Below, piece after piece: positions 20,999 through 32,650 of a DNA stretch of 64,000 nt. A model generated the notes under the pieces. The model had not been told where the DNA came from. It saw only the letters and a list, made by a program, of their open reading frames with translations, and did not search any database. Where the stretch lies: positions 15,576,013 through 15,640,012 of the forward strand of contig NC_092577.1 in NCBI RefSeq assembly GCF_037975245.1. The letters are read 5' to 3'. The position numbers and the translations under genes are program-made. This stretch comes from Apostichopus japonicus (taxonomy: Eukaryota > Echinodermata > Holothuroidea > Aspidochirotida > Stichopodidae). How positions within the stretch are numbered: the stretch's first letter is position 1; each line of letters opens with the position of its first letter.

Positions 20999-22815
20999 GC
21001 TTTTTACGTGCAAAGAAACGGACACGGACCAAAGGTCAACAAAACCAAAAACAATCCCAGTCTGTTTAACAACCACCAAAAACCCAACTGAAAACCCACA
21101 AACAGAATCTCTCACTAACCCACAAATGTATAAAATATAGCGTTTAACGTGACGTGAAAAGGACACGGACCCAAAGGCTAACAGAACCAAAACAATAAAG
21201 CTCCACAAACCAGCCCCCAAAAGCCAACACCAAACCACAAACAGAAAACCCCCAACCCATATTATGTAAGGACCACACAAACCCCCCACCCCACACACAA
21301 CAACTAAGTAACTCCAAAATTCATCCGGGGGACAGGCTTGCACATTATCTGCGAAATTTTCCCAATACGGGTCTTTTCAAGCCCCTAACAACAGTATTCC
21401 CCCTTTTCTTACGAGGGAGCAGAGTTCTTAACTCCTCGTCAACCTTGATCGAGTGGACATCCCTGTCAGGAACAGGAGGTCCACTAGCGACCATCGTGTC
21501 CGGTATAGCGGAAGCGACTGCGGGCAGGGTGGAAGGGCCGCTCGAGTCAATGAGATCAGTGGCGTGTTTTGTCTCATCAAACCAATCGGAGGACTCCTTA
21601 GCCACAACTAATAAGGCTGTAGTGCAGTCATCCATTGGCGAGTCCGAATCTGGGCCACTTAGTGTCTCTTGGGCCGGTTGACTCGGGGCCCGACTAGTAA
21701 CACCGATAGCGGGCGTAGCTACCGGTGAACCAGTACAAGCGGCATCCTGCGCCGCGTGCCACTCCGCTAGTACCATCTCCGCCGTTTTGTCCTGCTCTGC
21801 CTCAGTGGGCAGGCTGGCAGTCTCGGCAAGTTCGATCAGGGGAGAGGTCGGACACGAAAGGGGGAACAAAGCCTCCATCGGGGCGCTAGTGTCGGACACT
21901 GGGGCGATGACAGGAGCATCATGTGGTACGGTGTCAGAGGCCGGGACGGGGACCGCTTCAACCACGCCCGTAGCCACTCTCGCGGCGTATGAGCGGTCTG
22001 GGCATAAATGGGCGAGATGGCCCGTTTTCCCACACGAGTTGCAAACGATATCCCCTTTACACTCGGCCAGGGTATGCCCAACCTGTAAACAGCGGCTACA
22101 CCGCTTCTTCGGGCACAACCTGGCATCATGCCCTTCCAGCCCACACCTCCAACAAGTGCGAGGCTGGCCCGGGTATGCAATGTGGGCCCTGTGCCCATTA
22201 GCCCACAAGGTAGAGGGGATATCGGACTTGAGTTCGATTCTAACTCGTTTAGTCCCGGTCTTGACACCTTTACACATTCAAGCAATTCCGGCTCCTCGTA
22301 GCCGGTCACTTTCCCAAAACGCCCCAGTGTCCGCACAACAACCTGTTCAGACATGTCCAGAGGGAGATGGAGGACTGTCACCCACACCGAACTGTCATAC
22401 GGTGTGACCTTCAGTCCCTCGACTCCCTCCAACACATGGACGCCTCGGACGCGGGCAGCCTCCGAGGTAAAACGTACATCAAAACAATTCATACCCCGGA
22501 GAGGTTTACGCTGAAGCGCGTCAACCTCTCCAGGGACTGTTAAACCAACAGAACGCAAAACTGAAAAAAAAAATTGTCCGGGGACGACCTTGGCCTCCCC
22601 CGAGAAACTCAATACGATTTTGCTGTCACGGCGAGCCGCCATGACAGCTAGGGGTGTGGCAAGCCACGCACCTACTAAAAATAAAAACCACGCAACAAAG
22701 CCAAAACTACACTAAACACACTGCAAACTATTGAAAGGCCAACGTAAAAAACACAAAGTGTGTGGTCAACGAAAAGTGGAGAGCAGCCGAAAAGACGTCC
22801 GCACTCCACGAAAGC
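20999..22815 (-). mobile_element. ORF1-only family A derivative (HAL1-like)
   Basis: The copy has the full 5' UTR, a complete ORF1 and the 3' UTR, but ORF2 is reduced to its last few codons: the ORF1 stop and TAATG are joined directly to GCAAGCCTGTC near 21345, which in the full-length copy lies near 4956. About 3.4 kb is deleted. Both ends are complete (5' GTGGAGTGCGG, 3' CACGTAAAAAGC). No target duplication was found. It sits tail-to-tail with 19667-20847. Such an element could move only with ORF2 protein from elsewhere (inference). Confidence 0.88.
21345..22642 (-). pseudogene. ORF1 of the ORF1-only derivative, one frameshift
   Basis: Starts MAARRDSKIV at 22642. The frame is open to 21836, but the ORF1 reading is kept only to about 22280, where a one-base indel at LLECKGVK moves it to the frame 22277-21345. 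All three CCHC knuckles are intact near 22160-21980. It ends LGKFRR then TAATG. Divergence from the full-length ORF1 is mostly substitutions in the disordered tail, suggesting a single late frameshift on an otherwise maintained gene. Confidence 0.85.
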
Positions 22816-23357
22816 AAACTAGGACTACCGAGCTGGTTCGTCCTATTACTAAGATTGTTTTACTTGAATCTGCATTCTCATCTTCTTAAAGGAATTGTCT
22901 GGTGGAAGATTTTGATACATTGTCCTTGCAGTTATTATTTTTCTCTTTCTAACCATGTAAAAATTGTCCCCATTCGACGTTTTCTTCTTGTAGAAATCTG
23001 GTTTTCAAATTCACCAGTTTCTCACCAAAAGTACCGTTTGTTCGAACGCTTCAATATGGTGATTGACGTAGTGCTTGCAGATAGGCAAAACAGGCGACTT
23101 GAAGTTAGCACTCCCAATTCCGCAGCAAATTGGATTGCCTCATATATATAACGTACATACTCGCGAACGTATATACTACGATGCTCAGTTGGTGTACTTG
23201 TATAGCCTTACACATAGTACACTCACACTCAAACCACAGTTCATAAACTGTTCTTCGAAATCGCTGAAATAAAATTCACGGATCAAATTAACAGTAAAAG
23301 GAACCTTGTAAAGTATTCGTTAAACCGAAAGATGAAACTTGGCGGGATCGATGTCAT
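22816..23357. other. Non-coding stretch
   Basis: Flank of the 20999-22815 element. No BEL/Pao continuation, no TSD and no recognisable coding motif was seen, although a 129-codon open frame exists at 22762-23151. Confidence 0.45.
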
Positions 23358-23875
23358 CGCAGAACTGTCCGATTGTAAACGTTAGGAGTAGCCTATACAA
23401 GCGAACATTCTTCGCGCTGGAGCTGGATACCGCGATGTATAAACAACGAAGAGCCTGCTGTTAAAACTTATCTTGTGTTCCACAAAGACCACGAAACCAC
23501 CGATCTACTACATATATCGCGGCTTAAGGAGTTTTTTAAATCATATCTAATTTATAAGAAATTTCACCGGAAATTATTGAAGAAATTGATCGAATAGTTG
23601 TCAGAGCAGAATATAGCACTGAGAAGCTTAGGCTTCGCAGAACTGTCCGATTGTCAACGTTTGAGTACAGCCTACATGCGAACATTTTTCGCGTTAGAGC
23701 TGGATAGCGCGATGTATAGCCTGAACAACTCAGAGTCTGCTGTTAAAATTTACCTTCTGTTAGTCAAAGACCACGGAACCACCGCTCAAGTACATGGCGG
23801 CTTAAGGAGTTTTTGAAAACATATCTAATTTTTAGGAAATTTCACCGGAAATTAAGGAAGAAATTTATCTGTATA
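23358..23875. repeat. Two-unit tandem duplication, period about 278 bp
   Basis: Unit 1 (23358-23595) and unit 2 (23636-23875) both run from CGCAGAACTGTCCGATTGT through GAAATTTCACCGGAAATTA. They are clearly homologous along their length with scattered substitutions and small indels. No conserved reading frame spans both. Confidence 0.85.
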
Positions 23876-25260
23876 CAAACGCTGTTTTTGTTGTGATTAC
23901 CGTATAGGTACTGTGCGGAGGGTGGGTTATGACGCAATCTGCTATGGCAGAGCTGACGTCACGTATTGTACTGTTCAAATCATATTTGAAATGTCTATCC
24001 ATAACGATTAAAAAATCGTTTCTCTGTCAAACGCAACATTAGCGTTCTCATACTTTGACAACATGTTTGGAAAATTATTTACTATTTTTGAAGGTAACTT
24101 CTTTGGGCCACCAGACAATCCTTTTAAGTGTTTGCACGCATTATTGTTGAAATTCCATGTAAATATAGTTTTTTCTTCGTTATTGAGCTGCCAGGTGTGT
24201 CAGGCTTTATAGTTGTTTACTTGGTATAGAAGCTTAACGTGACAATTTTTATTGCTAAAGCTTTAATGGAATTTTAATGTACATCGATGGGGTGGTTTAG
24301 GTATTGTAGGCATTCATATACTTGAACGTCACGTATTCCAGTGGGGGGGGGGGGGAGCGTCATCATTGACGATGTGTGTTATTTCCTTAGCGTGACTAAG
24401 GGGAAATTTCCGCTTGGTCGAGATCGGGCAATGGTCAATGGCCAATGCTGCCCTCGCCCAATGGTGTGTAGGGTGTGACCTTTTATACCCACCTCCTCGA
24501 TTTGCATACTTACGCATAATGTGAGGTACATATGCTTCATTCCTCTCCTGGTTCAGAGAGTCGTCGCATGTGCTACTATGACAGACCCTTAGTATCATAT
24601 ATGTTTTATACAGGTAATAAGGGGCTCTCAAATCTCTCAAGAGGTTATAACTTTTGTTGGTATTCTACACATTCTCCAGAAAGCCGCTAGAAAGCCGACG
24701 TAAACCCCTGTAAGCCCCCGTATACCACAGTTTGTCGTGTGGTCGGTTTTGCCCGATAACGACTGTAATTTCAATGTAATTGTTGTCAATCCTACTCGTT
24801 TTTTATCTTAGCAATTTTATTTGTTATACTTCTTCCCTTTGTGCATTTGTTATAAGGAGAAATATTTTGCATTATTATGTTATTATTGATTTGTGCAAAT
24901 TCATGTGTTTTTTTTAGCAATGTTTGTATATTAATCTTTTCATATTTTGACTTTATATTTTTCACCGTGGTCCTGTTGAGCCACGTGTGCGATAAATGGG
25001 TTCAAACCTACGGGTAAAACCTACGGTTAAAACCTACGACTACTGGTTCAGCTTCATTGAGCGTCGTCTCGGTGACAATAAGTATTAACTTCTTATCAAT
25101 AATTTGAATTTTGGGTCTCTGTCCTATTATGTACCCATCTATGTACTCACGTATGGTCATGTGAAATGACATTACATGTCACACATATTTGTCCTCATAT
25201 TTTTGAAGCATAACCTCCTTCCAATCTGTTTCAGTGATATTGCTTAAAACATTTGAGTTT
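23876..25260. other. Non-coding stretch
   Basis: A 13-G run at 24343-24355. The segment near 25165-25262 resembles one near 34430-34530 at low identity, which may be a degraded dispersed repeat. Nothing else recognised. Confidence 0.45.
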
Positions 25261-25264
25261 TTTG

Positions 25265-27320
25265 GTGTTTCATGAAGGCAACTACAGCCAAAAATTAGTG
25301 ACGGCGTCACATCATTGAAACCCTCAAACAGTCAAATTCTCAGCTTTGCAGATGAAGCACATCATTAAGACAAAAATGAAAGATTTAGACCCTCAAGATT
25401 GCTTATATGCTACGATTTTACGTAATACCACTGTGTAATTAATCATACAAGGAACTGAGGTCAAACCCTTGAATGGCATTCCAAATTAACGGACTGCACA
25501 GTTTTATGTTTTAAGTAAATTTGTTGGAGAGTAAAAGCAAGATGCACTGGATATAAATAAAATTCAAGTATCAGTCACAACTTGCTACTGACATCTAAAC
25601 TGTCTTCCATTAATTTCAAAAGATATGTTTGAATTGAATTATCCAGTATATTCTATATGCTCATAGTATATAACAATTAAATTTTTGTAACCCTTCAATA
25701 TTTTCAGCCGCATGCAGCTCAACAGTGACAAGATATCCAAGGGTAACTCTACCAGTATACACGAAAACCAACGGAGGCAGAAGCTATGACAATTTTCAGT
25801 TGTGTTTCGTGTGTGCGAAAGTAGTTAGAAGTAAGATGGCTCGCCACTTGAGCATCCACGCTGATACAGAAGCTGTAGTGGCAGATGCCATTAATGATTC
25901 TAAGAAAGAGAGACGATACAAACTGGAGGCCCTACGACTTATGGGAAACTTCAACTATAATGTGGAGGTGTTGAAAAAAAGGAGTTGGAGAACTCATAGT
26001 TGTAAGAAGGTGTTATTGTTAAGATTCATGTTAAGAATCATGTTCAGATTGTTGAAGATTATCTGCCTTGCCTCAAGTGCTACGGTTTTTTAGAAATCAG
26101 TGAGCTGTGGAGGCATGTCTCCAACTGCAACCTTAACGACCACATTTCCATTGAAAAAGTGAAATGGATCCAGATGGGACGAAGGATACAACGCTCACTG
26201 CCATATGCAGAATGCTCTTGAGTGGTGCCTTTCGTGGCAAAAACACACTCTTCTTGAGTGATAACTTGAAGGACTTAAAATAAGGGATGATGAAGTGAAG
26301 AGGGTGTTGGAGGCAGATGGGCTTATATTGATGTTTGGCGCCTCCCTGTTAGAAAGACTGGAGCATTGAGGCGGCATGTCATATCTCACAGAATGAGACA
26401 GCTGGCCAGACTGCTAATAACATTGAAGATCACAAATGGAGAGACATCACTGATGGAACTTATTGATGTAAGCAAATTTGACGATGTGGTGGTCGGTGTG
26501 AGGGTTGTTTATGGCGATGCACAACAGCAAACTGTTGCTGGAGTGAATATGTTCACCAGCCCTTCATATGGGCTTAACATTCGACATTCACTTCTTAAGT
26601 GCTGCAGCGTGGAAGGGCAATAAGGTTGAAAAACCATGAAATGAAAGACGAGGCGGTGTCCTTCCAGGAGCTAATGGAAGGTGAAGATTGGACATAAAAA
26701 AATCATCTCCAGCCTTGCAAAGCCTCAAAGAACGCCGGTCCACATCAGACCTTCAACAGTTGAGATCCTGGACCTATAAAAATTCCAGGAAGCTCAGAAG
26801 AAGTTCATTGAAACTCCTGATGAGTTTCAACGGAAACAGCTGGCAAATTCGACATTTGTGCTGGCCACTTCCTTTAACAAAAGGAGAAGTGGAGAGGTGG
26901 CCAGCATGAGCCTTTGCTCCTACGTAAAACGGCCAAAGTGGCGAGAGTTAAGAAACGAGGCGATGAAGAATGCCCTCAGTGCCCTGGAGCTGCCAATAGC
27001 AGACAGATATGTTAGTTAAATAATAGTGAAGATGGGGTGATGGCAATAACTTTTGAAGAAAACAAATGTTAAGCTGGTTAACATATTTTGCTTGTATTAG
27101 ACCAATTGCTAGGACTTTTGGATGTAAATTCATCATTTGAATGGGAGTGTCCTGTGGGCATTTGAATTGACTAAATTGATTTGCCAAATTGCAGGAAAAT
27201 TTTAATCAAAACTGATGTTCATTGATCAAGAAAGGAAACATTTCAAAACCTGAAGCAAATTTTAATGACAGACATGAAGAGGAAAGTGAATAGCTTATTT
27301 GGAAGAAAACTTCATGGAAA
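25265..27320 (+). repeat. Segmental duplication, copy 1 (partner at 43550-45436)
   Basis: Upstream intron, the large exon and downstream intron are all shared with 43550-45436, from the GTCACATCA block to CTTCATGGAAAGCTAT. Because introns are conserved too, this is a DNA-level duplication, not a retrocopy. Confidence 0.85.
25708..27025 (+). pseudogene. Zinc-finger/tyrosine-recombinase-like gene, copy 1
   Basis: An exon begins after TTTTCAG at 25707. It encodes a CxxC finger (CFVCAKVVRSKMARHLSIHA), the block KLEALRLMGNFNYNVEV, a second finger (CLKCYGF then LWRHVSNC) in a shifted frame, MRQLARLLITLKITNGETSL near 26393, and NKRRSGEVASMSLCSYVKRP near 26876, where R-x-G-E-V resembles the first catalytic Arg region of tyrosine recombinases. 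I recall this architecture from multi-copy genes of fish and marine invertebrates, possibly Crypton-related; the C-terminal H-x-x-R and Tyr blocks are not seen here. Frameshifts occur near 25975 and 26220-26340. The final donor reads CAG|ATATGT, not GT. Confidence 0.6.
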
Positions 27321-29610
27321 GCTATCACTTGCGGTATGTAAACTATACAGTAATCGTATGCCAGTTTCTTTGAATTTTGTAACAGAGGGTAGAGCCAGCA
27401 GTTGAGGTATAAACCACACATGTAGGGAAACCGCAGCCAATTAGTCACTGTACAATTTTGTACCTTTTAGCCAAAGTAGAAAACATCATTGAGTTCTTGA
27501 CTGTTTGATTCAATAGTGTCTTGCGTTAAGTTTACAACACAGTGGGCATTGTGCAGACTGCTGGTTGAATCATTTTGCCATTATCATGCTTCCTTTATGA
27601 TGAAACATATATATGTAAGAAAAGCAGATAGAAAATGCAGGTGATTGGCAGGAATGGTATTGCATGATTTGGAATTTTTCCTAGGAAAAGTTCCTATAAT
27701 TTTTTTATCAGTACGAATTATTGCTACACTTATCACGGCAATGAACATACAAATAATCTTTTGTATGTATTGCTTACTTCAGCCCTTCTGTAAAGATTAA
27801 ATATTATATTAAACATCAAAAAACCATATGAAATTCCTAGCCAAGTACAATTCTAATTGTCGATTTTAGCTCACTATGACCATCCTACTGGTACTACTGT
27901 AGTGTTGCATCATAAATTTGAGCAGGGGTGTCACACTAACAACCTTCTCTTGTAATGTAAACAAAGTCACGGCTAACTACAGAATGCTTTAGTCATTTAC
28001 TCTTTACCTTCACTAATAATAATAACTATTTAATTTAAGGGTTAAACAGCCTAGTTATTATAGGCCTAAGCTACTGTAAGTTTTGTAACTTTATTAACAC
28101 CGTAACTTGTAAGTTAGTTAGGCTAGGCCTACACGTTAGTTGGAGTTGGGGACTTCTTGTACACACAGCTAGGTCTTAGACATATGTTTTATGTACAATT
28201 TCAACCAATCACTTGTTTTGGGTATAATTTTCTGATCTTGAGACGGTTACAGTACGTAGTGTCACATTTTAAGACTTCGAGTTCGACGGTAAGATAGGTG
28301 GGATGGATAGGATGGATAGTTGTTGTTATTTTTTATCGTAAGTTCTTTTGCTGTGGGTGCACATAAGAACTAAAAATACGTTTAGTGTGAGCCGGAAAGG
28401 CTTACCTCGTTGTGAAAGTTTTCTTGAGAAAAGGGACATATTTTACGAAATAATGTAGTACGTTATGAAAGATGTCAAATGAATTAAAATATAAACAGAT
28501 ACGAAGAGTTATAAAATAGGGAAACTGTTAAACACTGTAAACTATACGTTAAGTTTTTGTTTTAAAAACAGTTGGATGAAAAAATTCGACGATGTTTTCC
28601 TTTGATTGTTAACCGGAGTTACAAGCGTATTAGGTGCTCTCTATGGCGAAAAAACACCAAAAGGACCACCGCGCTAGGTGGAGAGAGAGGGGGGGGGGGG
28701 ATTTAACAGACCAGCAATTATGGTACTTGTTAGAAAAACTGTAGCATGGTTAAATATCTTGAAATGAGAAGCTGAAAGAGAGGAATGAAATGTAGCAGCA
28801 GTCATGGCCGTAGCATCTTTAACTCTCTTCGGTTGTTCCCTGACTAGGTTGTGTTTTTCATGCCCGTTTTGACCGAAAACTAGCTTCCCCCCCCCCAAAA
28901 AAAAAAAAAAAGCTCGGCATGGGGTGATAAAATAAAGGCAATTTTTGCCACATTCTGTTTGTTAATCCAAGCTTATTGCCTCAAATTGATTTGCTCAGCA
29001 TGCAGTTTCCCATTATCGTAGGCCCTAAACTAAATAACTGAATTGCGTTTACTCTATATTTTATATTTGCTGAATAAAAGATTGCTCACTGTCAATAAAC
29101 ACATAATAAACGTTGTACAATTAAATACATACATGACGCACGTGTCCGAGTATAACACGAAATATTAACATCCATCGGTTCACCTTCGGTTAACTTCGGT
29201 AAATATCTACAACTTGTTATTCCGATCACCTTCGGCCATCCTCGGGTATTTTCGTCAAAACTTAGTCATTTTCATCATGGCGAGTCCCAGTGTTACCAGC
29301 GTTAGCGTTTTTACACTACATTTAGCGTTTTTAGACTTTTCTGGTGTTCTACCGTTGGTTTTTTTCTAAATTGCCCGAACTTTATGGTTCACAAAAAAAT
29401 GCACGTATCCGAAACATTCGAGGTGAAATTTCCGCTTGGCAACACACTGAACAATGTTATCGCGGTCGATATCGTTTCTTGCAGTTAAATTTCGTCTGAA
29501 TTAGTTGTAATATTGTTCATTCTACAGTTGTTTTGTTATGATTGTGAGCCATTTTGGCATGTGCCGCTGGTAACGCTGATGGCGACTAGTGGGAGCTATC
29601 GCTCCCCTGT
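27321..29610. other. Non-coding AT-rich stretch
   Basis: About 2.3 kb with no recognised gene. It has a 12-G run at 28689-28700 after a GA tract and a run of C then A near 28887-28910. Confidence 0.45.
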
Positions 29611-29619
29611 GCATAAATT

Positions 29620-29912
29620 ATAATATACATTGATGCAAACCATTAAACATTTCCAACCAGTTTCTTTCAACACGCTGATTGTGAACGCTCCTCCCTCTAA
29701 TGGCACTGCCACGCCCTGTACTATGATATTCCTCAATAAATTGGCAAACAGCTGTATGTTCATCTCCGTTGTCACACCTTATACGTGATGGTGTCCCATA
29801 CTGTTTTGTGGCTTCTTTAAACAGCTGAAACACAGTTGAAGCTCTGTCAGTGCTTGCCTTTATGAAGGTTATTAGTCTTGAGAACCCATCAACACCAGCA
29901 TGCACAACAATC
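29620..29912 (-). pseudogene. Integrase-core (rve-type) exon
   Basis: On the minus strand TATTTGCAG is followed by an exon encoding VVHAGVDGFSRLITFIKAST, FKEATKQYGTPSRIRCDNGD and GRSVHNQRVERNWLEMF. These are the three parts of an rve/DDE core: D in AGVDGFSR, D in RCDNGDEH, E in RVERNW. Similar single-copy-looking genes with this H-N-Q-R-x-E-R motif occur widely in animals and derive from transposon integrases. A stop follows soon after FNGLHQCIL. The helix-turn-helix exon at 33640-33840 on the same strand probably belongs to the same gene. Confidence 0.65.
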
Positions 29913-30128
29913 CGCCATCTGCAAATAAAATATGGGAACATCTTGCATCATTCACTCTATGGTAGGTAACAATTGTTTATATATCGGCTAACACTAATGA
30001 AGATGATTCATAGTAATTATGTTTTATTATTCGACCTCTATTGACAACAACATAACCTTTCGCATGCAAAATCCTAAATGCGAGTTTTAATACGAGGGGT
30101 AGCTTGTACCTGTTACACCCCCCCCCCC

Positions 30129-32650
30129 AAAAGGTATTTTACGTGCAAAGAGAACGTACACGGATCAAGGATTGCACCTTGGGGAACCCCGCAACGAACA
30201 GTAGCCAGGTCAGAGTCTGTATTATTATAGTGAGTGTACTGTTGCCTGAGAGTCAAGTAACTATCGAACCATTTGAGCGGAAGTCCCCTAATTCCATAGT
30301 GTGACAGTTTGCGTAGTAAAACGTTGTGGTCGACTGTGTCAAAAGCTTTGGATAAGTCTAAGAAGATTCCAACCGAAGTCTCTTTCTTCTCGGCAGCTTT
30401 GTTTAATTTGTCAATAGCATCTGCAAGAGCAGTTTCGGTAGAATGACCAGGGCGGAATCCGTACTGACTGTTTGTAAGAACTTTGTGCTTGTCTAAAAAG
30501 TTTTGTGCTCTGTTAAATGCTAGTCTTTCTATAATTTTTGAAAGGCAGGGCAATACAGACATTGGACGATAGTTTAGAAACTGAGTTTGGTCACCTTTCT
30601 TTACAAGCGGAATAACTTTGGCGATTTTTAACTTGTCGGGGAAGATGCCATGCATAAAAGAGGCTTCGATATGTGAGGAATTACTCTACGGACAATAGCT
30701 GGTCGCAAACCATCGTATCCAGCAGATTTATTAGGATTCAGACAATCGTATGCGATCTTTGTGAATTCACAGTAGCTAACTGAGAAAAAAATAGAAGAAA
30801 GATTTCTGTCTGCTAAGCAGTTCTCTGCGTGACCAATATTAGGAATGCCTCTAGCTAATGACGTGCCAAGGTCGGTAAAAAAAGTCATTGAATGCATTAG
30901 CAATGCTTAAAGGTTTCGTCAAGTATTTGTTGCGGTCAATGAACTTGTCAGGATATATAGTAACGTTTCCCCTCTTGTGCAATATGTCACTAATGTGTTG
31001 CCAGGTGCGTTTTGCGTCGTTTTTGGAGGTATCATAAATATGTTTATTATGCATTTTCTTCGCAAAACGAATGATATGGGTTAATTTGTTTCGATAACTA
31101 TCGTAATGAGTTTTGTTTGTAAGTGTAGGTTGTTTGAGATAACGTCTGTAGAGCTTATTTTTACATTTAATCGACTGAAGTAGACCTTTGGTGATCCATT
31201 GTTGTTTTTTCTTCTTTCTCTGACCTGTTTTAATCAGAGGAAAGCTATTGTTGTAGACATCATTAAAAGTAGTAAAAAAATGGGTTAAAAGCTGAGTTCA
31301 CGTCACTCTCCCTATAAACATGATCCCAATTCGATTATTTTGGATCCCAATTTTGGATCCCAATTGGGAAAAAGATAAAATAAAACATTCAAAATTTCCA
31401 GTTGAATAGTTCCTCGAGAATGTAGTCAAGATGTTGTCAATGAACGACTTACAACTATTGGTGACTCTTGTTGGTTTCCTGATGGTTGGACTGAAACCAC
31501 ACGAAGTGAAATTAATTAAGAAATCAGATTCATTACACTTACAAAGATCGACGTTAAAATCCCCCATTGGAAAACCATATTTAGCGTTTGATGAGACATC
31601 GCTTAGCATATTGTACAAATAATCATTCAAATTTCCCAGATTACCCGTAGGTGGTCGAAAAATTACTCAATAAAATGACTGTCAATGTCATTGTTCAAGA
31701 GAGAAATGTCGTGTCTAACTTCAAACACGAAACCGTTCCTTACAAATAGGCAAACGCAACGTCCCTTTCGGGCGATGGTTTTCAACCAACAACCTTCAAG
31801 GTCAACAAAAGAAGAAAATTATCCTTAAATCAAGTTTCTGTAAAACCTAAGGCCGCAAAGTTATGGTTAAGGAGTGAAATATAAACATGGATACTACAAA
31901 AATTTCTAATTAAACTGCGACTATTAAGGTGAAAAACGCTGAAGTCATCCCTGTGGAGAGTATTAAATTGATCAATGTTAATATAGGTTGAATAAAAACT
32001 TACATCCAATGCCACATGTATTGGTAATGGTATCCAGATCATTGCCATGAGAAGAATATTTCTACAATAAATGAACTCCTGAGGAAACTTCTGTCTGTCT
32101 GTGTGGTTTACAAATACCCCTAGGTGTGTTTAGATTTGTGTAACTAGAGCAGGCTTCATGGTACAACATTTGACACTGATAAAATTATTAGAAGATGACC
32201 CGAAGATAATATCCCCTTTACAGAAAACACAAAGAAAATCTAACATTAAGACAAAACGGAATACGTAATAGTAAAGAGAATATAGTAAACCTTTGGTTTG
32301 TGAGATTGTGCTGGCTCACTGGAAGTGAAAGTCGCTGTAGGTCATTTAGACCCCAGATCCTTCTTTTTTAAACTGAGCCGTTTTCCCCATCGTGTGACCA
32401 GGCTGATTTTACCATGGGACAGTTTTTGTGGCCTTTAGGAGATCTTGGTTAGGCTTCGTAAGGTCTTCCCTGATGACGATTTTGGTTCCTTTCAGCTTTC
32501 TTCGATCTCTAGCCTCGTAGTTAGAGAACTTGACTAAGATGGCTCTCAGCTTATTGGCTTCTTTCTGTCGAACTCGGTGCGATCTGTCAATATCTTTTTG
32601 GCTTGGTGTGTAGTATAGATACTTGGATGTAATTTCACTGATAATAGTGC
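30129..32650 (-). mobile_element. Chimeric LINE: CR1/jockey-like body with a family A tail
   Basis: Reading the minus strand: an ORF1-like piece (LRAILVKFSNYEARD, LKGTKIVIREDLTKP) at 32640-32380, endonuclease pieces (FSVFHLNSRSL, LGFTET near 31840-32000; GDFNVDLCK, KPTRVTNSCKSFIDN near 31420-31570), then RT (NPNKSAGYDGL, FPDKLKIAKVIPLVKKGD, YRPMSVLPCLSKIIERL, QYGFRPGHSTE, LDLSKAFDTVDHNVL, RCGVPQGAILDP) to 30170. Reading frames are broken at several points. Directly after ILDP the sequence becomes TTGATCCGTGTACG and CACGTAAAA, closely matching the family A terminal 35 bases, instead of the rest of the palm with its ADD box. Confidence 0.7.

Noticed and set aside
24640-25060. Short repeated phrases (AAAGCCG, CCTACG) as a possible array
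   Set aside because: Only two or three imperfect neighbours with no regular spacing.
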